From: Candidatus Fermentibacterota bacterium
GTDB taxonomy: Bacteria; JAFGKV01
Length of the DNA: 21,567 nt
Assembly: GCA_016928395.1 (NCBI GenBank)
Contig: JAFGKV010000171.1
Span: 1 to 21,567 of the forward strand
Direction: 5' to 3'
Program-made: the position numbers and the translations under genes
Shown here: piece by piece, positions 1 through 9,079 of the stretch
Numbering within the stretch: position 1 is the first letter of the stretch
How the letters are laid out: the number at the start of each line of letters is the position of its first letter
The notes under the pieces: model-generated
Databases searched by the model: none
Told to the model about the DNA's origin: nothing
The model's input: the letters and a program-made list of their open reading frames with translations, nothing else

Positions 1-68
1 AGCCGAGAGCCAACTGCCGGCTGTACTCTCAACCCTGAGAATTCTGAGGGAGCCCGGCGTCCTCAGAG

Positions 69-120
69 GCCGCACTGAACCCTGAACACGGAGCCTTGAG
101 ATCTGCTCCCGCAGTGCGGC
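69..120 (-). terminator. Possible structured terminator after the EIIA gene
   Basis: A 9-bp perfect inverted repeat (69-77 with 112-120, GCCGCACTG/CAGTGCGGC) encloses a smaller GGAGC/GCTCC hairpin. It lies directly after the stop codon of the minus-strand EIIA gene. A second 7-bp hairpin (43-49 with 61-67) follows. No T-run comes after either one, so this is a weak terminator call. The remainder of bases 1-68 shows no gene. Confidence 0.3.
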
Positions 121-121
121 G

Positions 122-628
122 TCACACCAAGTCGTCGACCAGGCGCATCATCTCGCCCGGGGTCTTCACCTCGAGTACGCGTTCCACCAGACTACCGTAG
201 GTGACGGCGATGGCCAATTGCTTGGCGAATCTCCGGTAGATCTGATCCTCATAGGGGGGAGCCACCATGGAGAAGAACACATGCACCGGTTCTCCGTCGG
301 GGGAGTCGTAGTCCAACCCCGGGGTGCTTCGACCTATGGCGAACACCAGCGTTCGGGTATGCATCGTGCGGACATGGGGAAAGGCGACGCCGTGACCCAG
401 CGCGGTCGACCACTGCTTCTCACGATTGTGCAGATCAAGGAAGAGCTTGTTCTGGTTGCGGATGTCGGTTGAGGTCAGCAGGAGGTCGCAGAGCTCACGA
501 ATGACGCGCTCCTTCAGGGTGGGAAGCCACCGATCCCGGGGGATTCCCTCGCGTTCCTCCTCGGAGGGCATGGTCGTCTCTAGTTCGAGCCTTACTCTTG
601 ACTCGCTCAAGTATCGCATGAGACCCAT
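122..628 (-). CDS. Stand-alone PTS EIIA (fructose/Ntr-type) domain protein
   Basis: This is a single EIIA domain of the fructose/mannitol/PtsN type, about 168 residues, predicted cytoplasmic. Family knowledge: such domains accept phosphate from HPr or NPr on a histidine. They either feed sugar transport or, as in PtsN, regulate other proteins. The phospho-acceptor is visible as His85 in GHGVAFPHVR, followed by a conserved GLDYDSPDGEPVHVFF segment. No EIIB or EIIC partner is nearby, so a regulatory role is inferred. The ATG at 628 is chosen because GGAG lies 7 nt upstream; the frame is open to 793, but that extension runs into the glycosyltransferase gene. It is the last gene of a three-gene minus-strand cluster, 77 bp after the GT4 gene. 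Its core resembles the EIIA domain fused to the antiporter at 4111-5814. Confidence 0.88.
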   Translation of the reverse strand: MGLMRYLSESRVRLELETTMPSEEEREGIPRDRWLPTLKERVIRELCDLLLTSTDIRNQNKLFLDLHNREKQWSTALGHGVAFPHVRTMHTRTLVFAIGRSTPGLDYDSPDGEPVHVFFSMVAPPYEDQIYRRFAKQLAIAVTYGSLVERVLEVKTPGEMMRLVDDLV

Positions 629-705
629 TTTGCGCTCCGTCGCCTCGTGTTTGAGCAATCGCTCGCAGGGCTTCTTTGCCTGCTCTTGGAAAAGGAGCCC
701 GCAAT

Positions 706-1908
706 CTATCCCTTCCGTGCGCTGGTGCAACCGGCTGCAATCCGGGGCAGATTCGCGTAGACATCTTCGACCTGATCCAGGGCTCTCGCCCACGACAGGG
801 TCTTCAGTGCGAAGTCCCGGGCGGCCGCACCCAACCGGGTCGCCAGGTCACGGTCGCGGAGAAGCAGAAGAATGGCTTCGGCGAAAGCTTCAGGCTCAGA
901 CTGATCCACTATCAACCCGGTCTTCCCGTGGATGATGCCATTGGCGCATGCCCGGCTTGCCACGACGGCACGGCCAGCCGCGAGGTAGTTCACCAGCTTG
1001 ATGGGATAGCCGCAACTGGGCAACCTGGTGCACACCGCGACTGCAGAGCGGAGTATCCAGCGCTGGACAGCATGGAATCCATGGGCCAACACGAAATCTA
1101 CCGATCCGCTGAGCCCGCGGTCGCGGGCCAGAGCCTCCAGCTCTACGCTACGGTGATGGCTCACGATGGTGAGAGTGGCGGCGGGCATCTGTCGGGTGAC
1201 CAGAGCCATGCTATCGATCAAGACGGAGAGGTTCTGGTAGTTGTCGAGGTTTCCCGTGTAGACGATTGACGCGGTCTGCGGGGGCTCCTCCACAAGTTGC
1301 CACTCGTCGGGCCATACGCCGGGCGGCACGACTCTGATCGCGGCTGCACGGACACCCAATGACTCCAGCTCGTACCGCAGCGTGTCGTTGAGGGCAATCA
1401 CGGCATCGGCGCACGCCGGAATCCGACGGTCAAGCATCATCCCCGCCCGTCCCGCGATACTGCGGATGAGCGGGTTACGGTAGTAGGTAGGAAGCTCCTC
1501 GTGCAGCACATTGTGCGTGTGATACACCAGCGGAATGCCCAGTCGTCGCGCCACCAAAGCGCCGATGAGCGCACCTTCGTAATTGTGGCCGTGGACCACG
1601 TCAGTCTGCTCCAGGCGACCGACGACCAGGCACTTCCTCCACAGGAGTATGTCCAGCCAGATTTTGCTGATGCTGGGACCCGCTCGCAGGCGCCCGCCGC
1701 CTGGAAGTCGGGCCGTCCTGTGGATCTGGAACGGGACCCGGGCTGGATACTCGCTGTGGTGGTAGGTCGCCAGATGGATCTGATGCCCCCGGTGTGCAAG
1801 CCCCGTGGCCAGCTGCCGAATGAGGGTCTGAGAACCTTGGCTCGTAGGGAATGGGCAGGGAGCGATCATAAGAATGGATCGCTGCGCGCCTCCCGTGGTC
1901 TCAGTCAA
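706..1908 (-). CDS. GT4-family (GT-B fold) glycosyltransferase
   Basis: Predicted glycosyltransferase of family GT4, about 400 residues, likely moving a sugar from a nucleotide-sugar donor during synthesis of a surface glycan or glycolipid. Visible parts are an N-terminal SILMIAPCPFPTSQGSQ strand and loop, HTHNV (residues 130-134), IRVVPPGVWPDEW (191-203), VYTGNLDNYQN opening the donor domain (217-227), and PSCGYPIKLVNYLAAGRAVV (297-316). In classical GT4 enzymes the last region carries an EX7E motif; here neither Glu is at its usual place (the second is Asn), a variant. The TTG at 1908 is used because the ATG at 1869 would cut off the first beta strand. That start overlaps the preceding phosphodiesterase stop by 8 bp, which implies translational coupling; the Shine-Dalgarno sequence is weak. 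Donor and acceptor cannot be told from the sequence. Confidence 0.87.
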   Translation of the reverse strand: MTETTGGAQRSILMIAPCPFPTSQGSQTLIRQLATGLAHRGHQIHLATYHHSEYPARVPFQIHRTARLPGGGRLRAGPSISKIWLDILLWRKCLVVGRLEQTDVVHGHNYEGALIGALVARRLGIPLVYHTHNVLHEELPTYYRNPLIRSIAGRAGMMLDRRIPACADAVIALNDTLRYELESLGVRAAAIRVVPPGVWPDEWQLVEEPPQTASIVYTGNLDNYQNLSVLIDSMALVTRQMPAATLTIVSHHRSVELEALARDRGLSGSVDFVLAHGFHAVQRWILRSAVAVCTRLPSCGYPIKLVNYLAAGRAVVASRACANGIIHGKTGLIVDQSEPEAFAEAILLLLRDRDLATRLGAAARDFALKTLSWARALDQVEDVYANLPRIAAGCTSARKG

Positions 1909-3562
1909 GGTAGCCCAGTTCTTTCAAACGCCGTAACCTGTCCCACTCCCACGAGGTCTCATCGGCATGGATTCGAGGCGAGGGTGCACCCTTCTTGCCA
2001 TCTCTCGGGGCATGAGGCAGTTCGGCGGGAGGCAGACTCATGGAAGCCGGCACGGGCACGGCAAGGGATGCCAGTATCGAGGCAGCGACCTGCTCGGAAT
2101 GGATCGTCCCCGCGATTCGTCCCGCCGTGAGGCTTCCTCCTGTTGCCACGAAGATTCCTTCCCTTCGGTGGGTGCCATTCATTCCCCACCCCTTTGCGCC
2201 CAAAACGCGGGGGTCAAGGCGAACCTGGACCGGGCCCATGCTCCCCCCCGATGATGCAACCACGTAGGTGTAGCCGCCCGGTATGGCAAGATCGAGTAGG
2301 AGGTCGGGCATGGCGGATACTGCAGGCCCCTGGTAGGCCTCTTCCCGCCGCAGCACCCTCCGGACCACCATGGCGCCGGTTTCTCTGTCCCTCCAGTTCT
2401 CCAAGGCTTGGGCAATCTCATCGCGTACCGACTCATACCGGGAGGGAGCCACCGTTCCGCGACCTTCGCGGCCGCGCACGTTGAGACGAACGGCCGGAGC
2501 GTAGGGGAGCTCTTCGGAGAACGCCGTTGTTTCGTCCCAGACGATACCTCCCAATCTCCTCCGGCTTTCCAGGCGTCCGGCGAGCCCCTTGGCCCGGCGG
2601 AACAGCCGCTGCTGCGTACCTCTGGGCAGCAGGGATGCGGCCTGGAGGACGGAAGGGACACGGGGGGACGGCTGCGACTTCGCCCCGAAACGGAGGAATC
2701 CTCGCTGGGCAAGGAACCGGTTGATATGGATGGCGTCGATTCCGGCACCGCCGAAGCCGTGATCAGACACCACCATAACCAGCTCTGGATCAGAAGCGGC
2801 ACTTACTATCCGCTCCAAGGCCGTATCCAACCGAGAGTATATGTCCCTGATGGCGGCATCGAGACCGGCAGTCTCACCCTCTCGCCTTCGCGGGCTTTCG
2901 GAATCGGCGAAAGGCCAGAAGTGATGGCAGACGGTGTCGGATTCTCCGAACACCATGACGAAGAGGTCGGGGCGCAGTTCGCGCAGCACGAGTTCGGCGA
3001 TGCGAGTCTTGCCCTCGATGCTGCCCTGCAGTGCTTGCCAGGCCTTACGGTGCCAGCCCGGGCCGATCCGCAGCTCTTGCACAGGGGTCAGTGGGAAACC
3101 GCCCGCAGCCGCCAGCCTCTTCCGCCACGAGGGCGGATGGATGAACGAGGGCTCAGTGCTGGTGGTGACCGGCGTATCAAACCCTGCCACCATAAGGTCG
3201 ACCGCCGTGTCGGGAGGGAAGGTGCCGGGTACGCCCAGCACTGCACAGACCCTGCCCGCACGGTGCGCCAGTTCCCAGATCGCCGGAGTGCGTCGCGATG
3301 AGGACTCAATGAACCGCACGGAATAGGTTGGCGGATCAAAGGCAGTGAAGTCCAACATGCCGTGAACGCCGGGGGATACGCCGGTCATGATGCTCGTCCA
3401 CGAAGGGAAGGTTGAGCCCGGCCAGGGGCTGCGCAGGTCTCCCCGGACGCCGGTCGTCACGAGACGGGCCAGAAAGGGCATTGAGCCAGAAGCGATCAAC
3501 GGTTCGATCACGGGCCACCCGGCCCCATCGAGGCCAAGAACCAGTACGGGCCCAGTACTCAT
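1901..3562 (-). CDS. Alkaline-phosphatase-superfamily phosphodiesterase (type I nucleotide pyrophosphatase-like)
   Basis: Predicted metal-dependent phosphohydrolase or phosphodiesterase of the alkaline phosphatase superfamily, about 553 residues. Metal ligands and nucleophile are visible in order: Asp12 in VLGLDGAGW, likely nucleophile Thr51 in GSTFPSWTSIMTG (49-61), Asp209 and His213 in GESDTVCHHFW, and Asp267-His268 in VVSDHGFGG, with a later His in the GTHRREGIF segment. The C-terminus (RLRRLKELGYLD) is a common tail in this family. No signal peptide is evident. The frame is open to 3745, but the ATG at 3562 puts the first beta strand right at the N-terminus as in the family; no clear Shine-Dalgarno sequence supports it. 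It leads the cluster and overlaps the GT4 gene, suggesting a role in glycan, glycolipid or phospho-substituent metabolism. The substrate is unknown. Confidence 0.87.
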   Translation of the reverse strand: MSTGPVLVLGLDGAGWPVIEPLIASGSMPFLARLVTTGVRGDLRSPWPGSTFPSWTSIMTGVSPGVHGMLDFTAFDPPTYSVRFIESSSRRTPAIWELAHRAGRVCAVLGVPGTFPPDTAVDLMVAGFDTPVTTSTEPSFIHPPSWRKRLAAAGGFPLTPVQELRIGPGWHRKAWQALQGSIEGKTRIAELVLRELRPDLFVMVFGESDTVCHHFWPFADSESPRRREGETAGLDAAIRDIYSRLDTALERIVSAASDPELVMVVSDHGFGGAGIDAIHINRFLAQRGFLRFGAKSQPSPRVPSVLQAASLLPRGTQQRLFRRAKGLAGRLESRRRLGGIVWDETTAFSEELPYAPAVRLNVRGREGRGTVAPSRYESVRDEIAQALENWRDRETGAMVVRRVLRREEAYQGPAVSAMPDLLLDLAIPGGYTYVVASSGGSMGPVQVRLDPRVLGAKGWGMNGTHRREGIFVATGGSLTAGRIAGTIHSEQVAASILASLAVPVPASMSLPPAELPHAPRDGKKGAPSPRIHADETSWEWDRLRRLKELGYLD

Positions 3563-4110
3563 GGCGCCATGGTTTTGCGTGTCCGACACCGATGCACCGA
3601 GACAGCACGCACCACAAGGGGGAGAGAAAGGCATGCCGAGAGTATCATCGCGGCGGCTGTGTGCATGGTTGAGTTCCCACGGCCAAGGTGTACTGCGTGG
3701 CCGGCTGTACCGCTCCCACTGCATGAGACGTTTCGCACGGCCCAATGTACGGCTCGATGACAGTCTGTGCAGCTCATACGGCGTCCCTCAGGAGAGACCC
3801 GGTACTCGTGCTCCTGAGAACTGCCGCGCACAAAGGACGATGGGGCGGTCAATCCGCACGGCCCGCGAGGAACGGTCGCAGCCGACGAAGATCGTGAAGA
3901 CCGCGCTCGCGGGGTGAGTGACTGCCGCCCGGTTCGCCCCGCCGAGTCGCGAACCGCAGCAACGCGCGGCCGCAATGACCATGGGTCGAGTGCACGGCGC
4001 ACTTGCGCAGCCGGGACGCCGTGAGCATTGTATAGCGTTACCGTGTTGGGCCATGGATGGATGCCCGAGGCAGGCGTTTGGGCAGCCCGCCAAGGAGGAG
4101 GCGAGCCGGA
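3563..4110. other. Divergent intergenic region, no convincing gene
   Basis: This 548-bp gap separates the minus-strand phosphodiesterase from the plus-strand antiporter. Open frames here have Cys/Arg/Pro-rich compositions and no recognisable motif, so none is called. It should contain both divergent promoters, but no near-consensus -35/-10 pair was found. On the minus strand, GATACT (3645-3650) is a -10-like box without a good -35. Inverted repeats are CGGCCA/TGGCCG (3680-3685 with 3698-3703) and CACGGCG/CGCCGTG (3993-3999 with 4017-4023). The second contains GCGCA/TGCGC and lies about 90 bp before the antiporter start, where it could be an operator or leader hairpin. Confidence 0.4.
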
Positions 4111-5814
4111 ATGCACTACCTGAGTGAGCAACACATCCTTCTGTTTCTGGTTCAGGTCTTCATCCTCTTGCTGCTGACTAGGGGTCTGGGTGAACTGTTC
4201 AGGCAGCGGAATCAGCCGCCACTGACCGCCGAGCTTCTGGTGGGCGTCATACTGGGCCCCACGGTCTTGGGGAGGTGTGCGCCTTCGGTGCACGGCATGC
4301 TCTTCCCCACCGATCTCGTCCAGCAGACCATGCTCGAGACGGTGTCCTGGATCGGTGTGCTCTTTCTCTTGCTGGCCACGGGGCTGGAGATCGATTTCTC
4401 CATAGCATGGCGTCAGCGGGGTTCGGCTCTGGTCATCGCATTGTCGGATATCGTCATCCCCATGGCGCTGGCGTTTATACCCGCCCTGCTGCTGCCGGCG
4501 AAGTACCTCGTCGACGTGGATCAGAGGCTCATCTTTGCATGCTTCATGGCCACGGCCATGACCATCAGTGCCATGCCGGTCTCCGCTCGCATCCTCCATG
4601 ATTTTGACATTCTTCGGGCCGATCTGGGGCTGCTCATCATGTCTGCTCTGGCAGTGAATGATACCTTGGGCTGGGTTGTCTTCACCATCGTTCTTGGCCT
4701 GTTCACCCAAGCCACGCACACCGCGGGATCAGTCCTTGTGATTCTGGCAGGTACCATCGGTGTGTGCGTCGCGGCGCTGACCTTCGGGCGGCGTCTCTCC
4801 ACCGCGGTTCTCGGCACGCTGCAGCGTCGAGGATTTCCTGAACCGGGTACCTCATTGACCTTCGCCTGCATTCTGGGCCTATTCCTCGGTGCATTGACGC
4901 AGGGCCTTGGCATTCATGCGCTGTTCGGGTTCTTCATAGCCGGCATTGTCATGGGCGAATCGCGAGCTCTCTCGCAGGAGACGCGCATCACCATCGAGCA
5001 GATGGTGCATGCCATCTTCGTGCCGCTCTTCTTCGCCAATATTGGTCTGAAGATTGACTTCGCCGCCAACTTCGATCTGGGACTCGTGCTCCTCGTCACC
5101 TCTATTGGCATTGCAGGGCGATATGCGGGCGCATGGATCGGGGCCACATTGGCGCGGGTCAGGAGACGTGACCGAGACGTCATCAGCATCGCCCACACCC
5201 CCGGCGGAATGATGGAGATAGTCGTCGCACTTCTGGCGCTGGAGACCGGGCTGATCACCGCCCCGGTATTCGTGGCGATCGCCCTGGGTGCCTTAGGTTC
5301 CTCTGTAATTCTGGGGCCCTGGATGCACCGGGCGCTGAAACGCCGTGCGCCGGTGTGTGTCGCCGACTACATCCACCCCGCATCCGTAGTGGCCCATGTG
5401 CGCGCGGCGACTCGTCTTGGCGTTATCGAGGAACTGCTCGCGAAGGCAGGCGACCGTTTGGGCGATGCCGCCCGCGCATCGGTCTTGGCTGCAATGGCGC
5501 ACCGAGAGGCGGATTTCAGTACCGCTTTGGCTCATGGCCTGGCGGTCCCTCATGTACGGGTCGAGGGGCTGCGAGAGCCTGTGCTCATGTTCGGGAGATC
5601 CGTCGGAGGTATCGACTGGGATGCTCCGGACGGCCATCCGACACACTACGTGTTTCTCATTGTCTCTCCCGCAGACCTCAATGACGTCCACCTTCAGCTC
5701 TTGGCTGCCATAGCTAAAGGAATGCGGAAGTCCGAGACCAGGGCGGCCATCGATGCCGCCATGGATGAGCAGGCCCTGTGGAAGGGGCTCAGTGAGGGTT
5801 TCTGCACGGCGTAG
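4111..5814 (+). CDS. CPA2-family cation/proton antiporter with fused C-terminal PTS EIIA domain
   Basis: Inner-membrane monovalent cation:proton antiporter (Na_H_Exchanger fold), 567 residues, with a cytoplasmic EIIA module. Residues about 8-410 hold some 11-13 hydrophobic segments. They include the family motif PPLTAELLVGVILGPTVLG (36-54) and Asn183-Asp184 in SALAVNDTLGW, the likely ion-binding pair. Residues about 425-567 are an EIIA domain with phospho-acceptor His481 in ALAHGLAVPHVR and DWDAPDGHPTHYVF after it. The inferred logic is that PTS phosphorylation state gates ion flux. In the wider family, ND pairs are commonly linked to electroneutral exchange and DD pairs to electrogenic exchange, so ND is notable. 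The ATG at 4111 is preceded by AAGGAGGAG (4092-4100); the upstream in-frame extension is Arg-rich and unlike the family. The gene diverges from the cluster carrying the stand-alone EIIA. Confidence 0.92.
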   Translation: MHYLSEQHILLFLVQVFILLLLTRGLGELFRQRNQPPLTAELLVGVILGPTVLGRCAPSVHGMLFPTDLVQQTMLETVSWIGVLFLLLATGLEIDFSIAWRQRGSALVIALSDIVIPMALAFIPALLLPAKYLVDVDQRLIFACFMATAMTISAMPVSARILHDFDILRADLGLLIMSALAVNDTLGWVVFTIVLGLFTQATHTAGSVLVILAGTIGVCVAALTFGRRLSTAVLGTLQRRGFPEPGTSLTFACILGLFLGALTQGLGIHALFGFFIAGIVMGESRALSQETRITIEQMVHAIFVPLFFANIGLKIDFAANFDLGLVLLVTSIGIAGRYAGAWIGATLARVRRRDRDVISIAHTPGGMMEIVVALLALETGLITAPVFVAIALGALGSSVILGPWMHRALKRRAPVCVADYIHPASVVAHVRAATRLGVIEELLAKAGDRLGDAARASVLAAMAHREADFSTALAHGLAVPHVRVEGLREPVLMFGRSVGGIDWDAPDGHPTHYVFLIVSPADLNDVHLQLLAAIAKGMRKSETRAAIDAAMDEQALWKGLSEGFCTA

Positions 5815-6035
5815 ATGGCAGGAACCAGGATTCTGTCCGCCCTGTTAGGTGAAGGATTGAAGAGGCTGGTGATTTTCGGCGGAAGCTCCGCGGGCCGTGA
5901 CCTGCCCACCGTCAACCGAGACTCCCAACCCAGGGAAGGATTTCCAAATTCCCCGCTCCCGGGTGACCATGGATGGTGCCCCCCGAGCACGGCGCCTTCG
6001 ATGCGACGAACCATCGGCCGGTGCGTGCGTCGCTC

Positions 6036-6063
6036 TTGACTGCCCGCATAGCCAGGATATTAG
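6036..6063 (+). promoter_or_regulatory. Probable sigma70-type promoter for the hut operon
   Basis: TTGACT (6036-6041, 5 of 6 to consensus) and TATTAG (6058-6063, 4 of 6) are separated by 16 bp. They lie 48 bp before the hutU ATG, so a transcript would begin near 6070 with a short leader carrying the strong Shine-Dalgarno sequence. The rest of the 296-bp gap after the antiporter gene shows only a short GCGGA/TCCGC hairpin (5879-5891) and no gene. Confidence 0.45.
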
Positions 6064-6110
6064 ATCATCAGAAGACCCAGACCTGAGCTGAACTGACCGA
6101 GGAGGATACC

Positions 6111-7772
6111 ATGACCGGCCCCATCCGGGCACCGCGCGGTGCCACCATCACGTGCAAGGGATGGATTCAAGAAGCGGCCATGCGCATGCTTATGAACAAC
6201 CTCGACCCCGACGTTGCGGAGAATCCGGATGATCTGGTGGTGTATGGGGGACGGGGAAAGGCCGCCCGCAACTGGGAGGCGTACCACGCCATCGTGCACA
6301 GCCTTACCGAGCTGGAGAACGACGAGACTCTCCTGGTGCAGTCAGGCAAGCCCGTTGGGGTGTTTCGTACCACCAGCGATTCGCCGCGGGTGCTGATCGC
6401 CAACTCCAATCTGGTGCCGAACTGGGCCTCATGGGAGAAGTTCTGGGAGTTGGAGCGCCTCGGTCTCATCATGTATGGCCAGATGACGGCAGGCAGTTGG
6501 ATCTACATCGGTACGCAAGGCATTCTTCAGGGTACGTACGAGACATTTGCTGCTCTGGCACTCAAGCATTTCGGAAGCGATTTGGCTGGCCGATTCGTGC
6601 TCACGGGCGGGCTGGGGGGAATGGGCGGTGCCCAGCCTTTGGCCGCTACTATGAACGGTGCTGCCTTCCTGGGTGTGGAGATCAATCCGGACCGCATCAA
6701 GAAACGCATCGACACTGGCTACTGCGACAGGATGACCTCAAGTCTCGACGAAGCCCTGGCATGGGTACACGAGGCGAAGAGCCGCAAGGCCCCGCTCAGC
6801 GTCGGGTTGGTCGGCAACACGGCTGATGTTTTGCCTGAGCTAATGCGGCGGGGCGAGATTCCCGATGTCGTGACCGACCAGACCTCATCCCATGATCCCC
6901 TCAATGGCTATGTTCCCAACGGCATGAGCCTTGCGCAGGCCCTTGCGTTGCGGGGGAAAGACCCGGCCACGTACATACGAGAGGCCTATCGTGCCATGGG
7001 CGAGCACGTCGAGGCTATCCTGGCCATGCAGAAGGCAGGAGCCATTGCCTTCGATTACGGCAACAATCTGCGCGGAGCAGCGCTGAAGGCAGGCGTCGCG
7101 AATGCATTCGACTATCCGGGCTTCGTGCCAGCCTATATTCGGCCATTGTTCTGCGAAGGCAAGGGACCCTTCCGTTGGGCGGCCCTCTCGGGAGACCCAA
7201 AGGATATCTGGGCCACCGATGAGATGGTGCTGAAGCTCTTCCCGGAGAATGAGCCGCTCCGCCGCTGGATCAGTCTGGCTCGCGAAAAAGTGCACTTCCA
7301 GGGGCTGCCTGCCCGTATCTGCTGGTTGGGGTATGGCGAGCGTGACCGTTTCGGCAATGCACTAAACAGAGCAGTGGCTGCGGGCAGGATCACGGCGCCA
7401 GTGGTGATTGGCCGGGATCATCTGGACTGTGGATCGGTGGCAAGCCCCAACCGGGAGACCGAATCCATGCGTGACGGCAGTGATGCCATCGCCGACTGGC
7501 CTCTACTGAATGCACTGCTGAATGTGGCCAGCGGCGCCTCATGGGTTTCGATTCACCATGGTGGCGGCGTAGGCATGGGGCTGTCGATCCACGCCGGCCA
7601 GGTCATCGTGGCTGATGGAACCCCCGAAGCTGCGCGTCGCATTGCCCGCGTTCTGACCAATGACCCCGGATCCGGGGTCATGCGGCATGCCGACGCGGGC
7701 TATCCCGAGGCTGTGGCCTTCGCGCGGGAAAAGGGTATACGCCTGCCCATGATTCCGGCAAAGAACTCATGA
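6111..7772 (+). CDS. hutU: Urocanate hydratase (urocanase)
   Basis: Catalyses urocanate + H2O to 4-imidazolone-5-propanoate, the second step of histidine degradation, using tightly bound NAD+ as an electrophile; cytoplasmic. The 553 residues match the usual length of about 550-560. Visible signatures are [16 protein letters not shown] near the N-terminus (43-58), the NAD-binding [13 protein letters not shown] (164-176), [18 protein letters not shown] (254-271), FDYGNNLR (314-321), [12 protein letters not shown] with the conserved Cys404 (corresponding to the active-site Cys of Pseudomonas urocanase), [20 protein letters not shown] (434-453) and [10 protein letters not shown] (481-490). The ATG has an excellent GAGGAGG 6-8 nt upstream. 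It heads a run hutU-hutI-PHP-outer-membrane barrel, with 61 bp to hutI. Nothing looks broken. Confidence 0.98.
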   Translation: MTGPIRAPRGATITCKGWIQEAAMRMLMNNLDPDVAENPDDLVVYGGRGKAARNWEAYHAIVHSLTELENDETLLVQSGKPVGVFRTTSDSPRVLIANSNLVPNWASWEKFWELERLGLIMYGQMTAGSWIYIGTQGILQGTYETFAALALKHFGSDLAGRFVLTGGLGGMGGAQPLAATMNGAAFLGVEINPDRIKKRIDTGYCDRMTSSLDEALAWVHEAKSRKAPLSVGLVGNTADVLPELMRRGEIPDVVTDQTSSHDPLNGYVPNGMSLAQALALRGKDPATYIREAYRAMGEHVEAILAMQKAGAIAFDYGNNLRGAALKAGVANAFDYPGFVPAYIRPLFCEGKGPFRWAALSGDPKDIWATDEMVLKLFPENEPLRRWISLAREKVHFQGLPARICWLGYGERDRFGNALNRAVAAGRITAPVVIGRDHLDCGSVASPNRETESMRDGSDAIADWPLLNALLNVASGASWVSIHHGGGVGMGLSIHAGQVIVADGTPEAARRIARVLTNDPGSGVMRHADAGYPEAVAFAREKGIRLPMIPAKNS

Positions 7773-7833
7773 GGTTGGCTTTCCTTATCGCATTCTTGGG
7801 CCGCACGGCGTCGTGGATGAAGAAGGCACTGCT

Positions 7834-9072
7834 ATGAACGTGCTGGTGCGCAATGCCAGTATGCTGATAACGTGCGCCGGCGATTCACGTCCCCGAGCGG
7901 GTGCCTCAGCCAATGATCTGGCTATCATCCGTCAAGGCTCGGTGGTGGTGCGCGACGGCCGGATTGCGTGGGTCGGGGAAGACAGGCACCTTCCCGCCGG
8001 GCTCGCCGAGTGTCGTGAGGCCGATGCCGGAGGGATGGTGGTCACGCCTGGGCTTGTGGATTGCCATACCCATGCCCTGTTTGCCGGGTCGCGAGCCGGC
8101 GAATTCGCCATGCGGGTGGCCGGAGCCACCTATGAGCAGATCATGGCCGAAGGCGGCGGTATCAGTGCGTCGGCCCGCATGCTGCGGGAGGCGCCTGATG
8201 GCGACATCGTGGATCAGACCGTGGGAAGGCTGCGGCGGATGCTGCGCCTCGGCACTACCACGTGTGAGATCAAGAGCGGCTACGGACTGTCTACTGATCA
8301 GGAGTTACGGAGTTTGCGCTTGATTCGTCAGACGTCACACCGGGTGCCCATGAGTATCGTACCCACCTTCATGGGCGCCCACGCCCTTCCGCCGCCATGG
8401 CGTCACGATCGGGCAGGCTTCATAGACATGGTCGTCCACGAAATGCTCCCCCGCGTGGCAGATGAGAAGCTGGCGCGCTTCTGCGATGTATTCTGCGAGC
8501 GCGGGGCATTCACCGTGGACGAAAGTCGCCGTGTCTTGGAGGCTGCCCGCGGTCACGGCATGGGTCTGAAGATCCACGCCGACGAGCTGGCAGGCTCGGG
8601 CGGTACGCGTCTCGGAGCAGAACTGGGTGTGTGCAGTGCCGACCATCTCCTTCGGGCGACGCGTGAAGACCTCCAGGCGCTTCGTGACAGCGGCGCCATC
8701 GCCGTCATTTTGCCCGGTACCTGCCTGGGGCTGGGCAAGACCGCATTCGCCCCGGGGAGGATGATGGTCGAGATCGGGCTGCCTGTTGCCATCGCGTCGG
8801 ATCTCAATCCGGGGAACTGCTACTGCGAGAACCTCCCTCTCATGGTGACCTTAGCGTGCTTATACGGTGGACTCAGCATTGAGGAGGCATTGATCGGCGT
8901 TACCGTGAATGCGGCGCATGCTCTCGGTTTGGCACGTGAAGTCGGGAGCCTGGAGGTCGGCAAGCGCGGGGATCTTGTGATCTGGGATATCGACGACTAC
9001 CGCGAGATTGCCTATCATTTTGGTGTTCAGTTGGCCCGCACCGTCATCGTCGGCGGAGCCCACAGCGACTGA
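7834..9072 (+). CDS. hutI: Imidazolonepropionase
   Basis: Hydrolyses 4-imidazolone-5-propanoate to N-formimino-L-glutamate, the third step of histidine degradation and directly after HutU; a cytoplasmic amidohydrolase-superfamily enzyme, 412 residues. Metal-site residues are visible: His78 and His80 in VDCHTHALFAGSR, His248 in LKIHADELAGSGG, and Asp323 in AIASDLNPGNCYCEN. GGGISASARM and EIKSGYGLSTDQE are substrate-pocket segments of HutI. The C-terminal VGSLEVGKRGDLVIWD is the usual amidohydrolase tail. The ATG at 7834 is preferred because the beta-sandwich begins MNVLVRNA; a GTG at 7813 would add seven residues. AGAAGG lies about 12 nt upstream. The next gene begins 8 bp after the stop, so co-transcription is very likely. 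hutH and hutG/hutF are not in the window. Confidence 0.97.
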   Translation: MNVLVRNASMLITCAGDSRPRAGASANDLAIIRQGSVVVRDGRIAWVGEDRHLPAGLAECREADAGGMVVTPGLVDCHTHALFAGSRAGEFAMRVAGATYEQIMAEGGGISASARMLREAPDGDIVDQTVGRLRRMLRLGTTTCEIKSGYGLSTDQELRSLRLIRQTSHRVPMSIVPTFMGAHALPPPWRHDRAGFIDMVVHEMLPRVADEKLARFCDVFCERGAFTVDESRRVLEAARGHGMGLKIHADELAGSGGTRLGAELGVCSADHLLRATREDLQALRDSGAIAVILPGTCLGLGKTAFAPGRMMVEIGLPVAIASDLNPGNCYCENLPLMVTLACLYGGLSIEEALIGVTVNAAHALGLAREVGSLEVGKRGDLVIWDIDDYREIAYHFGVQLARTVIVGGAHSD

Positions 9073-9079
9073 TCCCGCC

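Noticed and set aside
2408-3301. Plus-strand open frame (297 codons)
   Set aside because: Antisense to the phosphodiesterase gene with its intact catalytic motifs; no start signal or family motif.
4003-4036. TTGCGC and TATAGC considered as the antiporter promoter
   Set aside because: The spacing is 22 bp and the -35 match is poor.
3788-4093. Small minus-strand frame in the divergent gap
   Set aside because: Cys/Arg/Ala-rich composition, no Shine-Dalgarno sequence and no recognisable domain; treated as non-coding.
3559-4719. Long minus-strand open frame (386 codons)
   Set aside because: It runs opposite the antiporter gene, has a Gln/His/Arg-rich mirror composition, and shows no motif; it is a shadow of the coding strand.
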